Assembly: GCF_910579375.1 (NCBI RefSeq) | Contig: NZ_CAJTUJ010000048.1 | Location: 1 to 12,859 of the forward strand | Origin: an uncultured Rikenella sp. | GTDB lineage: Bacteria; Bacteroidota; Bacteroidia; Bacteroidales; Rikenellaceae | DNA: 12,859 nucleotides | Reading direction: 5' to 3' | Shown here: positions 6,232 through 12,737 of the stretch, piece by piece | Numbering within the stretch: the first letter of the stretch is position 1 | Layout of the letters: the number at the start of each line of letters is the position of its first letter | Translations under genes and position numbers: made by a program | Notes under the pieces: generated by a model | What the model was told of the DNA's origin: nothing | The model's database searches: none | Seen by the model: the letters and a program-made list of their open reading frames with translations, nothing else

Positions 6232-6267
6232 CAGGCGCGCGAACGAAGAGTTGGGCTGAGTTGATTA

Positions 6268-6286
6268 AGCGATACGCAGTATCGCT
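6268..6286. repeat. Mini-hairpin AGCGATAC-GCA-GTATCGCT
   Basis: A perfect 8-bp stem with a GCA loop on the plus strand. Confidence 0.65.
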
Positions 6287-6380
6287 CCGTCCCGCCGGGG
6301 TCACCCGGACGCCGCCCGCGCAGGGCAGTTCTGTCCGGCTCGAAGCTCGACCGCGCGGAACAGAGAACAGCGTGCGAAAA

Positions 6381-6458
6381 CCGTCGCCCGCCCGCGTAAA
6401 AAGGGATTTCGCTCATTTTGCGACAGCAAAATCGAGATGAAATCCCAGCGGGCGACGG
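6381..6458. repeat. Large nested stem-loop (CCGTCGCCCG...CGGGCGACGG)
   Basis: Ten outer pairs (6381-6390 with 6449-6458), eight middle pairs GGGATTTC/GAAATCCC (6403-6410 with 6439-6446), three pairs CTC/GAG, and seven inner pairs ATTTTGC/GCAAAAT (6415-6421 with 6426-6432) around GACA. That is about 28 pairs in 78 bases. It could be a structured RNA or an end structure of the element. Confidence 0.65.
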
Positions 6459-6477
6459 CAAACGCGGCGGAGCGACA

Positions 6478-6508
6478 GCGGAGCCGCAGTGAGGCGGACA
6501 CGGGGCGG
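6478..6508 (-). repeat. 31-bp perfect repeat shared with 3036-3066 (inverted)
   Basis: This is the partner of the block downstream of cassette A, identical over all 31 bases. AGCCCAAAGCT also recurs nearby (6521-6531), separated from the 31-mer by 12 bases (6509-6520) that are absent from the other copy. Confidence 0.9.
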
Positions 6509-6545
6509 AGAACTGGGGCGAGCTTTGGGCTATGCTTGTTCTTCA

Positions 6546-6575
6546 GGCGGGAAAACCGTATCCGGTTTTCCCGCC
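6546..6575. repeat. Perfect 13-bp hairpin (GGCGGGAAAACCG, loop TATC)
   Basis: Arms 6546-6558 and 6563-6575 are exact reverse complements. No T-run follows on either strand, so a classic terminator is unlikely. Confidence 0.75.
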
Positions 6576-6811
6576 GCGCTGGGCCGAGCTTGGGGTTGGG
6601 CAGGGGCGGTGGATTGGGCAGCTTTTTGACAGGTTTTGGGCCGCGAGCGAATAGCTAAGTCCTCGTGACAACGGTCGGCCCGCAACCCCCGGATGCGGAG
6701 GGGATGCACAGCGTCTTTTACTGGCCGCCTCAGCCTTAATGTTCGTTCTCCGCTGGCGGCGGCTGAGAACGCACCTCGCAGAATTGGGGCGGTTGAATGG
6801 GCTGTGCTTTT

Positions 6812-6828
6812 GCGGTTCGTAGAACCGC
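6812..6828 (-). repeat. Hairpin repeat copy B2 (GCGGTTC-TAC-GAACCGC)
   Basis: A perfect 7-bp stem. Compared with the GCGACTC/GAGTCGC copies, two pairs have changed on both sides, which keeps the stem. On the minus strand it is followed by AAAAGCACAGCCC, like the tail of copy A1. Confidence 0.7.
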
Positions 6829-6918
6829 CGGGCTTGCGCGCTGGGCCTTCGGCCCACCCGGGGAGCGCGCAGCCCGAAACCGAAAGACAGATTTCTCATA
6901 AAAGGGGGTAATGCTCTT

Positions 6919-6935
6919 GCGACTCGCAGAGTCGC
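6919..6935 (-). repeat. Hairpin repeat copy B1 (GCGACTC-TGC-GAGTCGC)
   Basis: A perfect 7-bp stem with a TGC loop (GCA on the plus strand), about 164 bases after the cassette B stop. It occupies the same place as copy A1 does after cassette A, and its sequence is nearly the same as copy A2. Confidence 0.75.
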
Positions 6936-7000
6936 GCGGGCCGCCCGTGGGCAGGCGCCGGCCCGCAATACGCCGCTTCGCGTCGAAAATTGCGATACCA

Positions 7001-7052
7001 CCCGGGCGTCCGACCCGCTAAGGTCAAATAAAAGTAGGGTAGAGGTTGCCGG
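7001..7052 (-). repeat. Conserved 3' flank block of cassette B (pairs with 2601-2650)
   Basis: It shares CTACCCTACTTTT and GGACGCCCGGG with the cassette A flank at the same distance from the stop codon, with small indels between. Confidence 0.75.
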
Positions 7053-7076
7053 CTATTTGGGCCGAGGCGGCCAGTC

Positions 7077-7128
7077 TTCGAGTGCCGAGCGGCACCGTTT
7101 ATTCCGAGAGGCAGCGCAACTGAAAACC
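7077..7128 (-). repeat. 52-bp near-identical block at the end of cassette B, with hairpin at 7082-7095
   Basis: The reverse complement matches 2525-2576 at 51 of 52 positions. It includes the final codons GFQLRCLSE, the TAA stop and the GTGCCG-CT-CGGCAC hairpin 3 bases downstream. Confidence 0.9.
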
Positions 7129-7281
7129 GTGGGCGCGGTAGTCCGAGAGGCTGGGATCGAGGTACTGCGAACGGAAATACAACTCCAGGCCGCGGATGCC
7201 GCTCGAGGCGGCAGACCAGCTGTACCCGTGGTTGCCGACACCGTTCAGCGCGCCCGAGGGGTAGTAGCGGAAGCCCGGGGC
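7099..7281 (-). pseudogene. Cassette B: headless FISUMP-like C-terminal variable region
   Basis: An intact frame from APGFRYYPSGALNGVG through NHGYSWSA to LDPSLSDYRAHGFQLRCLSE-stop, read on the minus strand. It has the layout of cassette A and of FISUMP-type protein ends. No signal peptide or N-terminal domain precedes it: the transglutaminase-fold gene stops at 7331 in another frame, about 50 bases upstream. The frame can be traced a little further up (GIFSGYRFLQ) without a start other than TTG (7290). Many variable codons end in C with changed first and second bases (TAC, CCC, AAC, CAC, AGC, CTC, GAC), as expected if they came from AAC template codons. It may be an orphan DGR target, a silent recombination cassette or a gene fragment; expression is doubtful. 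Confidence 0.55.
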
Positions 7282-7330
7282 GCGCTGCAAAAAGCGATAT
7301 CCTGAAAAGATACCCCAATAAAATCTCCTC

Positions 7331-8818
7331 TCAGAACCTCCGGGCTATGCCCCGGCCGTTGCGGAAGATGCGGCGGTGGTATGTCCGCCCCGTGCGTTTG
7401 TCGAAGAGGCCGTAAATAGCTTCGTCCGGCACCCCAGCCACCGAATAGGTCAGACCGTCCTCCGACCCGCCGGAACGGCGGACAATCGGATGCCCGCACT
7501 CCCGCCAATCCCGCCCCGTCCAATACGCAACATAGTAGTGATTCGGGTTCAGCGTGTCCCGCTCGGCTTCCCGAATCAACGGCGTCAGATCGATCGTCAC
7601 CAACCGGTTCAGGTTCGGTTCGTGGTATTGTAGATTGCTCCTCGGATCGAGCCGGAACGGTCGCCCCGCCGGCCGCACCGACCTCCCGTCCGTGAGCACC
7701 GGCAGGTAGAGAATCCCCCGTCCGATCTCCCGGAAAAGAGCCACTTTCCCCTCCCGCCTTTCCGCCCACACCGCCGGCCGCCAGCGCTCGTTGCTGAAGA
7801 CCGCCAGCGCCGCCCGCTCATCCGGCCCCGCCACCGAGTCGAACGCCACCCGCGGGTTCGAAGTCGCCACATACTCCCCCGTCACCGCCCGGAAATAGGG
7901 CTGTCCAAAGCGTCGCGCCGCCTCCGCCGACCGATCGAACTCCATGCGGTAGATCCGCGGCGGCCCCGCCGCCAGCCACTCCCCCGTGTCCAGCAGCACC
8001 GGATTGCCCAGCTCGTCGAAATAGACCGCCTCGACATGCCCCCCGTCCGAAGTGCCCCACACCGGAATCATATCCTTCGTCGCCGCAATCCCCATCGCCC
8101 GCAGCGCCAGCACGAAGATGTCCGCCGCCGAGTTGCACTCGCCCCGTCCGCACGCCATCGCCTCCTCGGGCGTGAACGCCGGTTTCAGCATCAACGCCTC
8201 CGGATGGAACCCGAACCACTTCCGGATATCCCGGATAATCAGCCGCGCCACCCCCCGTATATCTTTCCGTCCCGCCATCGTGTCAATCATCGGTTCGTAG
8301 CGCGTGCGGAAGAACGTCCGCCAGTCCGTGAGCTCTTCGGTGTCGATCCGGTAGGGGAGCACGTAGCGTATAAAAACGGAGTCGGAGTAGTGCCGCGCCC
8401 ACGGATACCGTTCCCTGGCGTCGAACGCCAGGTCGATGTTTCGGATCAGGTAGTCCGCCGTCATCGCCTCCTCGTCGTTTTCGGTGCGGTAGCGCACCGC
8501 CAGCCCGAGCGAGTCGAGCGCCGTCCGATAATTGCTTCCGGTGATTTCGGGCCGGTAGATCGAATAGTCCGATACCTCGCCCGTCCGCCTCTGCACGAGG
8601 TCGAACGTGCGTGTGGCGTGCCCCCGGAGGTTTTCGAGGAGGAACCTCGCCGCCTCGGCTCGCAGCGGGTCGTCGGCATAGTGCTCCGCCACCCGGTGCA
8701 TCTCCGGATTTCCGGTCGCTTGGGCCGCCGAGCGCAGCCGTCTGCCCGGCGTGTCGCATCCCGCCATCAGCCACCCGACGATGCAGCCGATTCCGATAGT
8801 CAGTAGATTTTTCACCAT
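7331..8818 (-). CDS. Transglutaminase-fold lipoprotein
   Basis: A 495-residue predicted lipoprotein. The signal peptide runs to the lipobox LMAG-C with Cys21, so the mature protein is probably anchored in the outer or inner membrane. The middle part carries a transglutaminase-like (papain-fold) core with the full triad: Cys228 in MACGRGECNSAA, His261 in SDGGHVEAVYF and Asp277 in VLLDTGEW. The C-terminal part, rich in beta-type sequence (DPRSNLQYHEPNLNRL, YYVAYWTGRDWRECG, DEAIYGLFDKRTG), looks like a carbohydrate- or substrate-binding sandwich. In Bacteroidetes such proteins are taken to be peptidases or peptidoglycan-modifying enzymes, but the substrate cannot be read here. A TAAATTTG box lies 73 bases upstream. 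It appears to be a single-gene unit between tRNA-Met and stretch B. Confidence 0.88.
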   Translation of the reverse strand: MVKNLLTIGIGCIVGWLMAGCDTPGRRLRSAAQATGNPEMHRVAEHYADDPLRAEAARFLLENLRGHATRTFDLVQRRTGEVSDYSIYRPEITGSNYRTALDSLGLAVRYRTENDEEAMTADYLIRNIDLAFDARERYPWARHYSDSVFIRYVLPYRIDTEELTDWRTFFRTRYEPMIDTMAGRKDIRGVARLIIRDIRKWFGFHPEALMLKPAFTPEEAMACGRGECNSAADIFVLALRAMGIAATKDMIPVWGTSDGGHVEAVYFDELGNPVLLDTGEWLAAGPPRIYRMEFDRSAEAARRFGQPYFRAVTGEYVATSNPRVAFDSVAGPDERAALAVFSNERWRPAVWAERREGKVALFREIGRGILYLPVLTDGRSVRPAGRPFRLDPRSNLQYHEPNLNRLVTIDLTPLIREAERDTLNPNHYYVAYWTGRDWRECGHPIVRRSGGSEDGLTYSVAGVPDEAIYGLFDKRTGRTYHRRIFRNGRGIARRF

Positions 8819-8890
8819 ATCGAACGCTTGAAATTTGCCTGAAAACCGTTTCGTCTCTTGAGTAGGTTTACTAAAAGATCCAAACTATTA

Positions 8891-8898
8891 CAAATTTA
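8891..8898 (-). promoter_or_regulatory. Possible promoter -7 box (TAAATTTG) for the transglutaminase-fold gene
   Basis: It matches TAnnTTTG in an AT-rich patch 73 bases before the start at 8818. No good -33 box is seen, so confidence is low. Confidence 0.35.
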
Positions 8899-8986
8899 AT
8901 GAAAAATCGCATTTAATGCGTTGGATGGGGCGGCGGAGAGCGGATTTTCCCGGAACGGACGGGCCGGATGGTTTCCGCCAAACAGA

Positions 8987-9016
8987 AAAGGGTTGCAAAG
9001 TAATTTGCAACCCTTT
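8987..9016 (-). terminator. Terminator downstream of tRNA-Met
   Basis: Perfect 13-base arms (AAAGGGTTGCAAA, 8987-8999, with 9004-9016) around a four-base loop, 10 bases past the tRNA 3' end. On the minus strand the stem ends in CCCTTTTCTGTTTGG, a fair U-rich tail. Confidence 0.85.
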
Positions 9017-9026
9017 GAGAATTAAG

Positions 9027-9100
9027 TAGCGAGAGAGAGACTTGAACTCTCGACCTCATGATTATGAATCATGCGCTCTAACCAGCTGAGCTACCTCGCC
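9027..9100 (-). tRNA. tRNA-Met (anticodon CAU)
   Basis: It folds as a full cloverleaf: acceptor GGCGAGG with TCTCGCT (G-U at both ends), D-arm GCTC...GAGC, anticodon stem CATGA/TCATG with loop TTCATAA giving anticodon CAT, and T-arm GAGAG-TTCAAGT-CTCTC. The discriminator base is A and CCA is not encoded. The acceptor 1-72 position is a G-U pair rather than the unpaired C-A of initiator tRNA, so elongator Met is more likely. A CAU tRNA modified to read AUA (Ile) cannot be excluded by eye. Confidence 0.93.
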
Positions 9101-9137
9101 AAATAAATTTGTGCCTCCCCTTTGTCGGAAGACGGTG

Positions 9138-9169
9138 CAAAGGTAATGCGTTCGTTTCGAATTTCCAAA
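9138..9169 (-). promoter_or_regulatory. Promoter of tRNA-Met (TTTGG ... TACCTTTG)
   Basis: The -7 box TACCTTTG (9145-9138) and -33 box TTTGG (9169-9165) start 24 bases apart, which suits the Bacteroidetes housekeeping promoter. The -7 box ends 37 bases before the tRNA 5' end. Confidence 0.6.
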
Positions 9170-9205
9170 CCCTATGCCTTCTTTTTTCGCGCTCGACCCG
9201 CCGGA

Positions 9206-9245
9206 GGCTCCCCGGGTGCGGAAAACGCCCGCCCGGCGAGGAGCC
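9206..9245 (-). other. GC-rich hairpin directly after the M28 peptidase stop
   Basis: GGCTCC (9206-9211) pairs with GGAGCC (9240-9245), and the inner CCGGG/CCCGG pairing extends it. It touches the stop codon. There is no U-run on the minus strand, so it may stabilise or end the message rather than act as a classic terminator. Confidence 0.4.
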
Positions 9246-10190
9246 TTACTCCACGTAGGCCATCCGCCAGATCAGGTACCAGGCCGAACGGGCGATATCC
9301 ACCAGTTTCGGGTAGTTGATCCGATCCGGCGTGTCGTTCGGCGTGTTGTAGTCCGGATGGCCGTCCGTGTGGTACCACGCGATCGGAATCCCTGCGCGGG
9401 CGAACGGCGTGTTGTCGCTCCCGCCGATCGTCCGGTCGCACGGGCGGAAGTCCGCTTCCAGCTCCGTCAGGCCGCCCGCCTGGACCGATTCCGCGTACCA
9501 GGTCTTCAGTTCCGGTTTGGCCGACGTGTAGAAGTAGCGGAACAGACGCGGCCGCGCCTCGTCCGTGTTGCGTCCCACCATGTCGAAGTTGATGTAGCAG
9601 TCGATCCGCGCCGTGTCCGCCCCCAGTCGCGAGACGTAGTGCCGCGAGCCTTGCAGGCCGCGCTCTTCGCCGTCCCAGAAGGCGAGGATCAGCGTGTGTT
9701 CCGGCTGGGTTCGCGTCGCCGCAGCGGCCCAGGCCAGCTCCAGGAGCACCGTCACGCCGCTGGCGTTGTCGTCCGCGCCCGGAAAGACGCGTCCGTCGCG
9801 CCGTCCCTCGTGGTCGTAGTGCGCTCCGACGATCACCTGCCGGGTGGTATCCCGTCCCGGAATCTTGACCAGAATATTCCGCAACGCCTCGCCTTTTCTG
9901 CCCGTAAACGGTTGTTCCGTAATCTGTTGTGAGTATCCCATCTGTTCCAGCTCCGAGCGGATGTATTGCCCGGCGATCTGCCCTTCGACCGATCCGGCGA
10001 GTCGGCCTCCCATTTCGTCCGAGGCCAGAAAACGCAGCGAGGCTTCGGCATTCCGGCGGGTGATGGCTTCGAGTCCGCGTCGGTACTCTTTCCGGGGTTT
10101 CGGCGAAGCTTCGGCCGGTGCGGCCATGCCGGTGGCGAGCGTGGTGCCGTAGAGGGCCCAGCACAGGAGGGTGGTATGTAAAGGTTTCAT
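9246..10190 (-). CDS. Exported M28-family zinc peptidase (aminopeptidase-like)
   Basis: 314 residues with a cleavable signal peptide (about 1-28, ending GMAAPAEA), so periplasmic or secreted. The M28 fold is clear from VGAHYDHEG (His124, Asp126), PGADDNASGV (Asp141), FWDGEERGLQGS (Glu175 general base, Glu176 metal), INFDMVGRN (Asp203) and GGSDNTPFARAGIP. The last metal-ligand motif, usually YHTPxDT, reads YNTPNDT here, with Asn282 where His is typical; His274 and His278 lie nearby. Members remove N-terminal residues from peptides or, in one branch, cyclise glutamine; the substrate is not evident. The start at 10190 is preferred over longer readings because it gives the signal peptide and lies 20 bases after the OstA-like gene, with which it is probably co-transcribed. 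Confidence 0.9.
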   Translation of the reverse strand: MKPLHTTLLCWALYGTTLATGMAAPAEASPKPRKEYRRGLEAITRRNAEASLRFLASDEMGGRLAGSVEGQIAGQYIRSELEQMGYSQQITEQPFTGRKGEALRNILVKIPGRDTTRQVIVGAHYDHEGRRDGRVFPGADDNASGVTVLLELAWAAAATRTQPEHTLILAFWDGEERGLQGSRHYVSRLGADTARIDCYINFDMVGRNTDEARPRLFRYFYTSAKPELKTWYAESVQAGGLTELEADFRPCDRTIGGSDNTPFARAGIPIAWYHTDGHPDYNTPNDTPDRINYPKLVDIARSAWYLIWRMAYVE

Positions 10191-10210
10191 GGTCAATGTA
10201 TTATGTGGTT

Positions 10211-12316
10211 CTATTGGTAGAGCAGGGTGGAGGTGTTGAAGATGTCGAGCGTCACCCACAGCGGTTCGTTGCGATCCCGCCAGGTGCCGCTTTCGATCAG
10301 CCGTTGGCGCGTCTGCCGGAACCGCTCTTCGATCGAGAAGACCGGCTGGGGATATCCCTCCGCCTCGCGCCGCTGCGAAGGCCGCACCGACCGGTCGGTG
10401 ATGTCGTACCGGTCGGTCGGCTTCCGTTCCGGTTCCCAGCTGAAGCCCTTCAGCTGCAACGACTGGCCCGCAGGCACCTTGTCCAGCGGGTCGACGTATC
10501 CGTCGCCCGATCCTCCCCAGTTGAAGTACACCGGCTCCTGGTCTTCGAAGTCGATGGTGAGGCTGGCGGACGAGACGACGTACATCTCGTCCGGCGGCAG
10601 GCTGTCTTGTCCCACGAAGTAATAGTTGATGACGTTCCCGGTCAGGATAGCCCGATGAATTTCGTTCTCGCGGAACCACGCCTGAAGGAACCGCCCTTCG
10701 GCCTGGTTGAAGAGCGTGTCGGAGTGTTCGGCCTTTTGGGTGATGAACGGCGAGCCGATGAATTCGGCGTAGTCGATCTCGCCGTCGCGGCTGAAGAGCT
10801 CGATGCGATCCGCCGTGAGCTGGTTGTCGCCGTTCCAGATCACCGGCCGCCCGTAAAGGATCGCCATCGAGTCCACCGAGTAGGCTGTCAGCGAGTCGCA
10901 AATCCCCTGTACGTCCGTCCGCCACAGTTTGACGTGATGCCGTCCGCGGACGACCCGTTCGAGGGAGTCTTTGCGCGGCGCAATTCCCGACGGGTCAGGC
11001 GATAAGAGGATCGAGTCCGGTGCCGTCGGCAGCGGCGGTTCTTCGGCTCCGATCGCCGCCGCCCGCCGAATCCTGCCCGCCGCGGTCGAGTCTGCCGCCA
11101 TCGCGGTTGAATCTGCCCTGGCCATTGAATCCGCCGCCATCGCCGAGCTGTCCGTCGGAACGGTGCGTGTGGTCGAATCTCCCTGCGCCTGCCGTTTTTT
11201 CAGCCCCGGTTTCGACCGCCCCGGCCCGTAGGTCTGGAAAAACAGCGTATCGGCCCGCGCAAAAGTGGAGTCCGCCGCCGGCCGTTCCGTCCGGGGCAAA
11301 GAGTCGGTTATCCATAGCGTCGAAGAGTCTGCCGCCAGTCTGTCCGGTTCGGCCACGCTGTCGTAGAGGATCACGGCCGGTCGTGCCGTGAGCATCCCGT
11401 TGCTCAGCGAGTCGTCGTAGAAGCCGTAGTCGCCCAGCCCGATCGCCCGTTGGGCGGTGTCGAGCATCTGGATGTTGCGGCGCAGGGTCACCCGCCTCCC
11501 GACGCTTTCGTAGTCCATCGTGTCGGCCCAGAACTCCTGGTCGGCGGTCATGGCGTAGGCGTTGCGCGTGAAGTGGTAGGTCTGGGTCGCGCGGACGTAC
11601 TGTCCCCGGTCTGCGGTGAGGAAGTCGCGCTCCTGATCCCAAATATAGGTCTTCGCGAGGAACGTAACGATCTCGTTGTTCAGGTCGTATCCGATCGAGT
11701 CGGTGCGCATCCGGTAGTCGGTGTTCCGCAGGGCGACGTGTCCGGCGAAGGTAATGAGGGCCGAGTCGCCGTAGTAGATCCCGCGATCGGACTCCATGAG
11801 GTTGTCGCGCAGGAAGATGACTCCTCCCCGGTCGTATTTGCCGACGTTGGTGCGTGTGTCGAACTCCATTTCGTCGTAGACCCACATGGTGGCCTCTCCG
11901 TTGACGAGTTTCAGGAGGGGGGAGTAGACTTTGGCGAGGTTGGTGTGTCCGTCGTAGCTGGCGCGGTCGCCGTAGATGAAGGTGGAGTCTTTGTTGATGA
12001 TGACGTTTCCGAAGCACTCCATACGGTATTCGTCGTACCGCCGTGCGCTGTCGCACTGGATGAAGGCTCCGTTGTGGTGGAAGGCGACGTGGTCGTTGAG
12101 GTAGAGGACGGTGTCGTTCGGCCCGCGTTTGGCCATCAGGTCGCCGTAGTAGTTGACGATGGCTTTTTCGCCGTTTGTTTCAGCGCCGTCGTTCCGGGAC
12201 TGTGCCGTCGTTTGGGTCGCAGTTCCGGCTTGGACTGCGCCGCCGCGCGAGGTGCCGAACGGGACGAGGAAAAAGGCGGCGGCGAGGGCGGCGATCAGGT
12301 ATCGTGTCGTGGGCAT
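10211..12316 (-). CDS. OstA/LptA-like envelope protein
   Basis: 701 residues starting MPTTRYLIAALAAAFFLVPF, a signal peptide. From about residue 50 to 300 it repeats short beta-strand units typical of the OstA/LptA fold (LYLNDHVAFHHNGAFIQCDS, FGNVIINKDSTFIYGDRASY, DRGIYYGDSALITFAGHVAL, FLTADRGQYV). LptA-type proteins form a periplasmic bridge carrying lipopolysaccharide to the outer membrane; Bacteroidetes have long versions known as OstA-like proteins. Residues of about 340-440 are low complexity with repeated ADS/MA/DST units and are probably a flexible linker. A second OstA-like part follows (YGRPVIWNGDNQLTADRIEL, ILTGNVINYYFVGQDSLPPDEM). It ends 20 bases before the M28 gene and begins 48 bases after the 4Fe-4S gene. 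The exact role (LptA or LptD-assisting) is inferred. Confidence 0.85.
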   Translation of the reverse strand: MPTTRYLIAALAAAFFLVPFGTSRGGAVQAGTATQTTAQSRNDGAETNGEKAIVNYYGDLMAKRGPNDTVLYLNDHVAFHHNGAFIQCDSARRYDEYRMECFGNVIINKDSTFIYGDRASYDGHTNLAKVYSPLLKLVNGEATMWVYDEMEFDTRTNVGKYDRGGVIFLRDNLMESDRGIYYGDSALITFAGHVALRNTDYRMRTDSIGYDLNNEIVTFLAKTYIWDQERDFLTADRGQYVRATQTYHFTRNAYAMTADQEFWADTMDYESVGRRVTLRRNIQMLDTAQRAIGLGDYGFYDDSLSNGMLTARPAVILYDSVAEPDRLAADSSTLWITDSLPRTERPAADSTFARADTLFFQTYGPGRSKPGLKKRQAQGDSTTRTVPTDSSAMAADSMARADSTAMAADSTAAGRIRRAAAIGAEEPPLPTAPDSILLSPDPSGIAPRKDSLERVVRGRHHVKLWRTDVQGICDSLTAYSVDSMAILYGRPVIWNGDNQLTADRIELFSRDGEIDYAEFIGSPFITQKAEHSDTLFNQAEGRFLQAWFRENEIHRAILTGNVINYYFVGQDSLPPDEMYVVSSASLTIDFEDQEPVYFNWGGSGDGYVDPLDKVPAGQSLQLKGFSWEPERKPTDRYDITDRSVRPSQRREAEGYPQPVFSIEERFRQTRQRLIESGTWRDRNEPLWVTLDIFNTSTLLYQ

Positions 12317-12364
12317 AGTGGGTTTCGGGTCGGTTTTTCGATGTGTGGGGCAGGGCCTGCGGGT

Positions 12365-12682
12365 TTACAAGGTTTCCAGCAGGGTGTGCACCACGGCTCT
12401 GGTATTGACCCCTCTGGGGCAGACCATCCGGCATTTTCCGCAGAGCATGCACGCTTTGAGTGCGTTTTTCGCGGTTTCGTACTCTCCTCGTCTGATCCAG
12501 TGCTGGACTTTGCGGAGGCTGAAGGGGGCGAATTGTCCGGCGGTGCAGGTGGCGGTGCAGCTGCCGCAGCCGATGCAGAGCAGGGTGGTGGGTTCCCGTC
12601 GGATGATGCGGTCTCGGAGAGTGGGGTCTATCCGGTCGAGGTAGATGGCGCGCGGGGCGTTGATGGTGAATCCGAAGTCCAT
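12365..12682 (-). CDS. Small 4Fe-4S dicluster protein, HdrC-like
   Basis: 105 residues with two cysteine groups: CIGCGSCTATC and CMLCGKCRMVCPRGVNTR. Each fits CxxCxxCxxxC and binds one 4Fe-4S cluster. The rest (MDFGFTINAPRAIYLDRIDP, FSLRKVQHWIRRGEYETAKN) resembles subunit C of heterodisulfide reductase and related electron-transfer modules, which pass electrons between flavin or cysteine-rich CCG-domain partners. The start at 12682 (MDFGF) was preferred to one at 12799 because the longer form would run through the cassette C sequence and adds no family-like residues. Partners (HdrB- or HdrA-like) would lie outside the window. Its promoter region is only about 55 bases from cassette C. Confidence 0.83.
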   Translation of the reverse strand: MDFGFTINAPRAIYLDRIDPTLRDRIIRREPTTLLCIGCGSCTATCTAGQFAPFSLRKVQHWIRRGEYETAKNALKACMLCGKCRMVCPRGVNTRAVVHTLLETL

Positions 12683-12737
12683 GGTTTGTCGGGTGTTAGG
12701 CGAGTTGTCGGGTCTGTGTTTTTTGGGGTGTGCCTCC

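Larger units (their letters stand above)
5845..7330. repeat. Gene-free stretch B: orphan variable-region cassette plus hairpin-rich repeat element
   Basis: About 1.5 kb between the transglutaminase-fold lipoprotein and purH. Apart from the purH promoter, I see no convincing complete gene; the open frames are short, lack homology and cross repeats. Read on the minus strand it holds cassette B (7281-7099), the conserved 3' flank, and GCGRYTC hairpins at 6935 and 6828. A 13-bp hairpin at 6575 and the 31-bp match at 6508 follow. Then come a large nested stem-loop (6458-6381), hairpins at 6285, 6231, 6117 and 6038, and a short GAGGGTACTG match at 6160. Shared blocks occur in the same order as in stretch A, although spacer lengths differ. 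Confidence 0.6.

Noticed and set aside
6546..6575. Rho-independent terminator
   Set aside because: The stem is strong but no T-run follows on either strand, and no gene ends near it.
5854..6658. Several 70-150 codon frames on both strands in stretch B
   Set aside because: They are Arg/Ala/Pro-rich, overlap one another, lack family motifs and run through stem-loops. A shared peptide RSRSEADTGR only reflects the 31-bp DNA repeat.
5900..7100. CRISPR array
   Set aside because: The repeats are hairpins of differing sequence at irregular distances, with no equal spacers and no cas genes.
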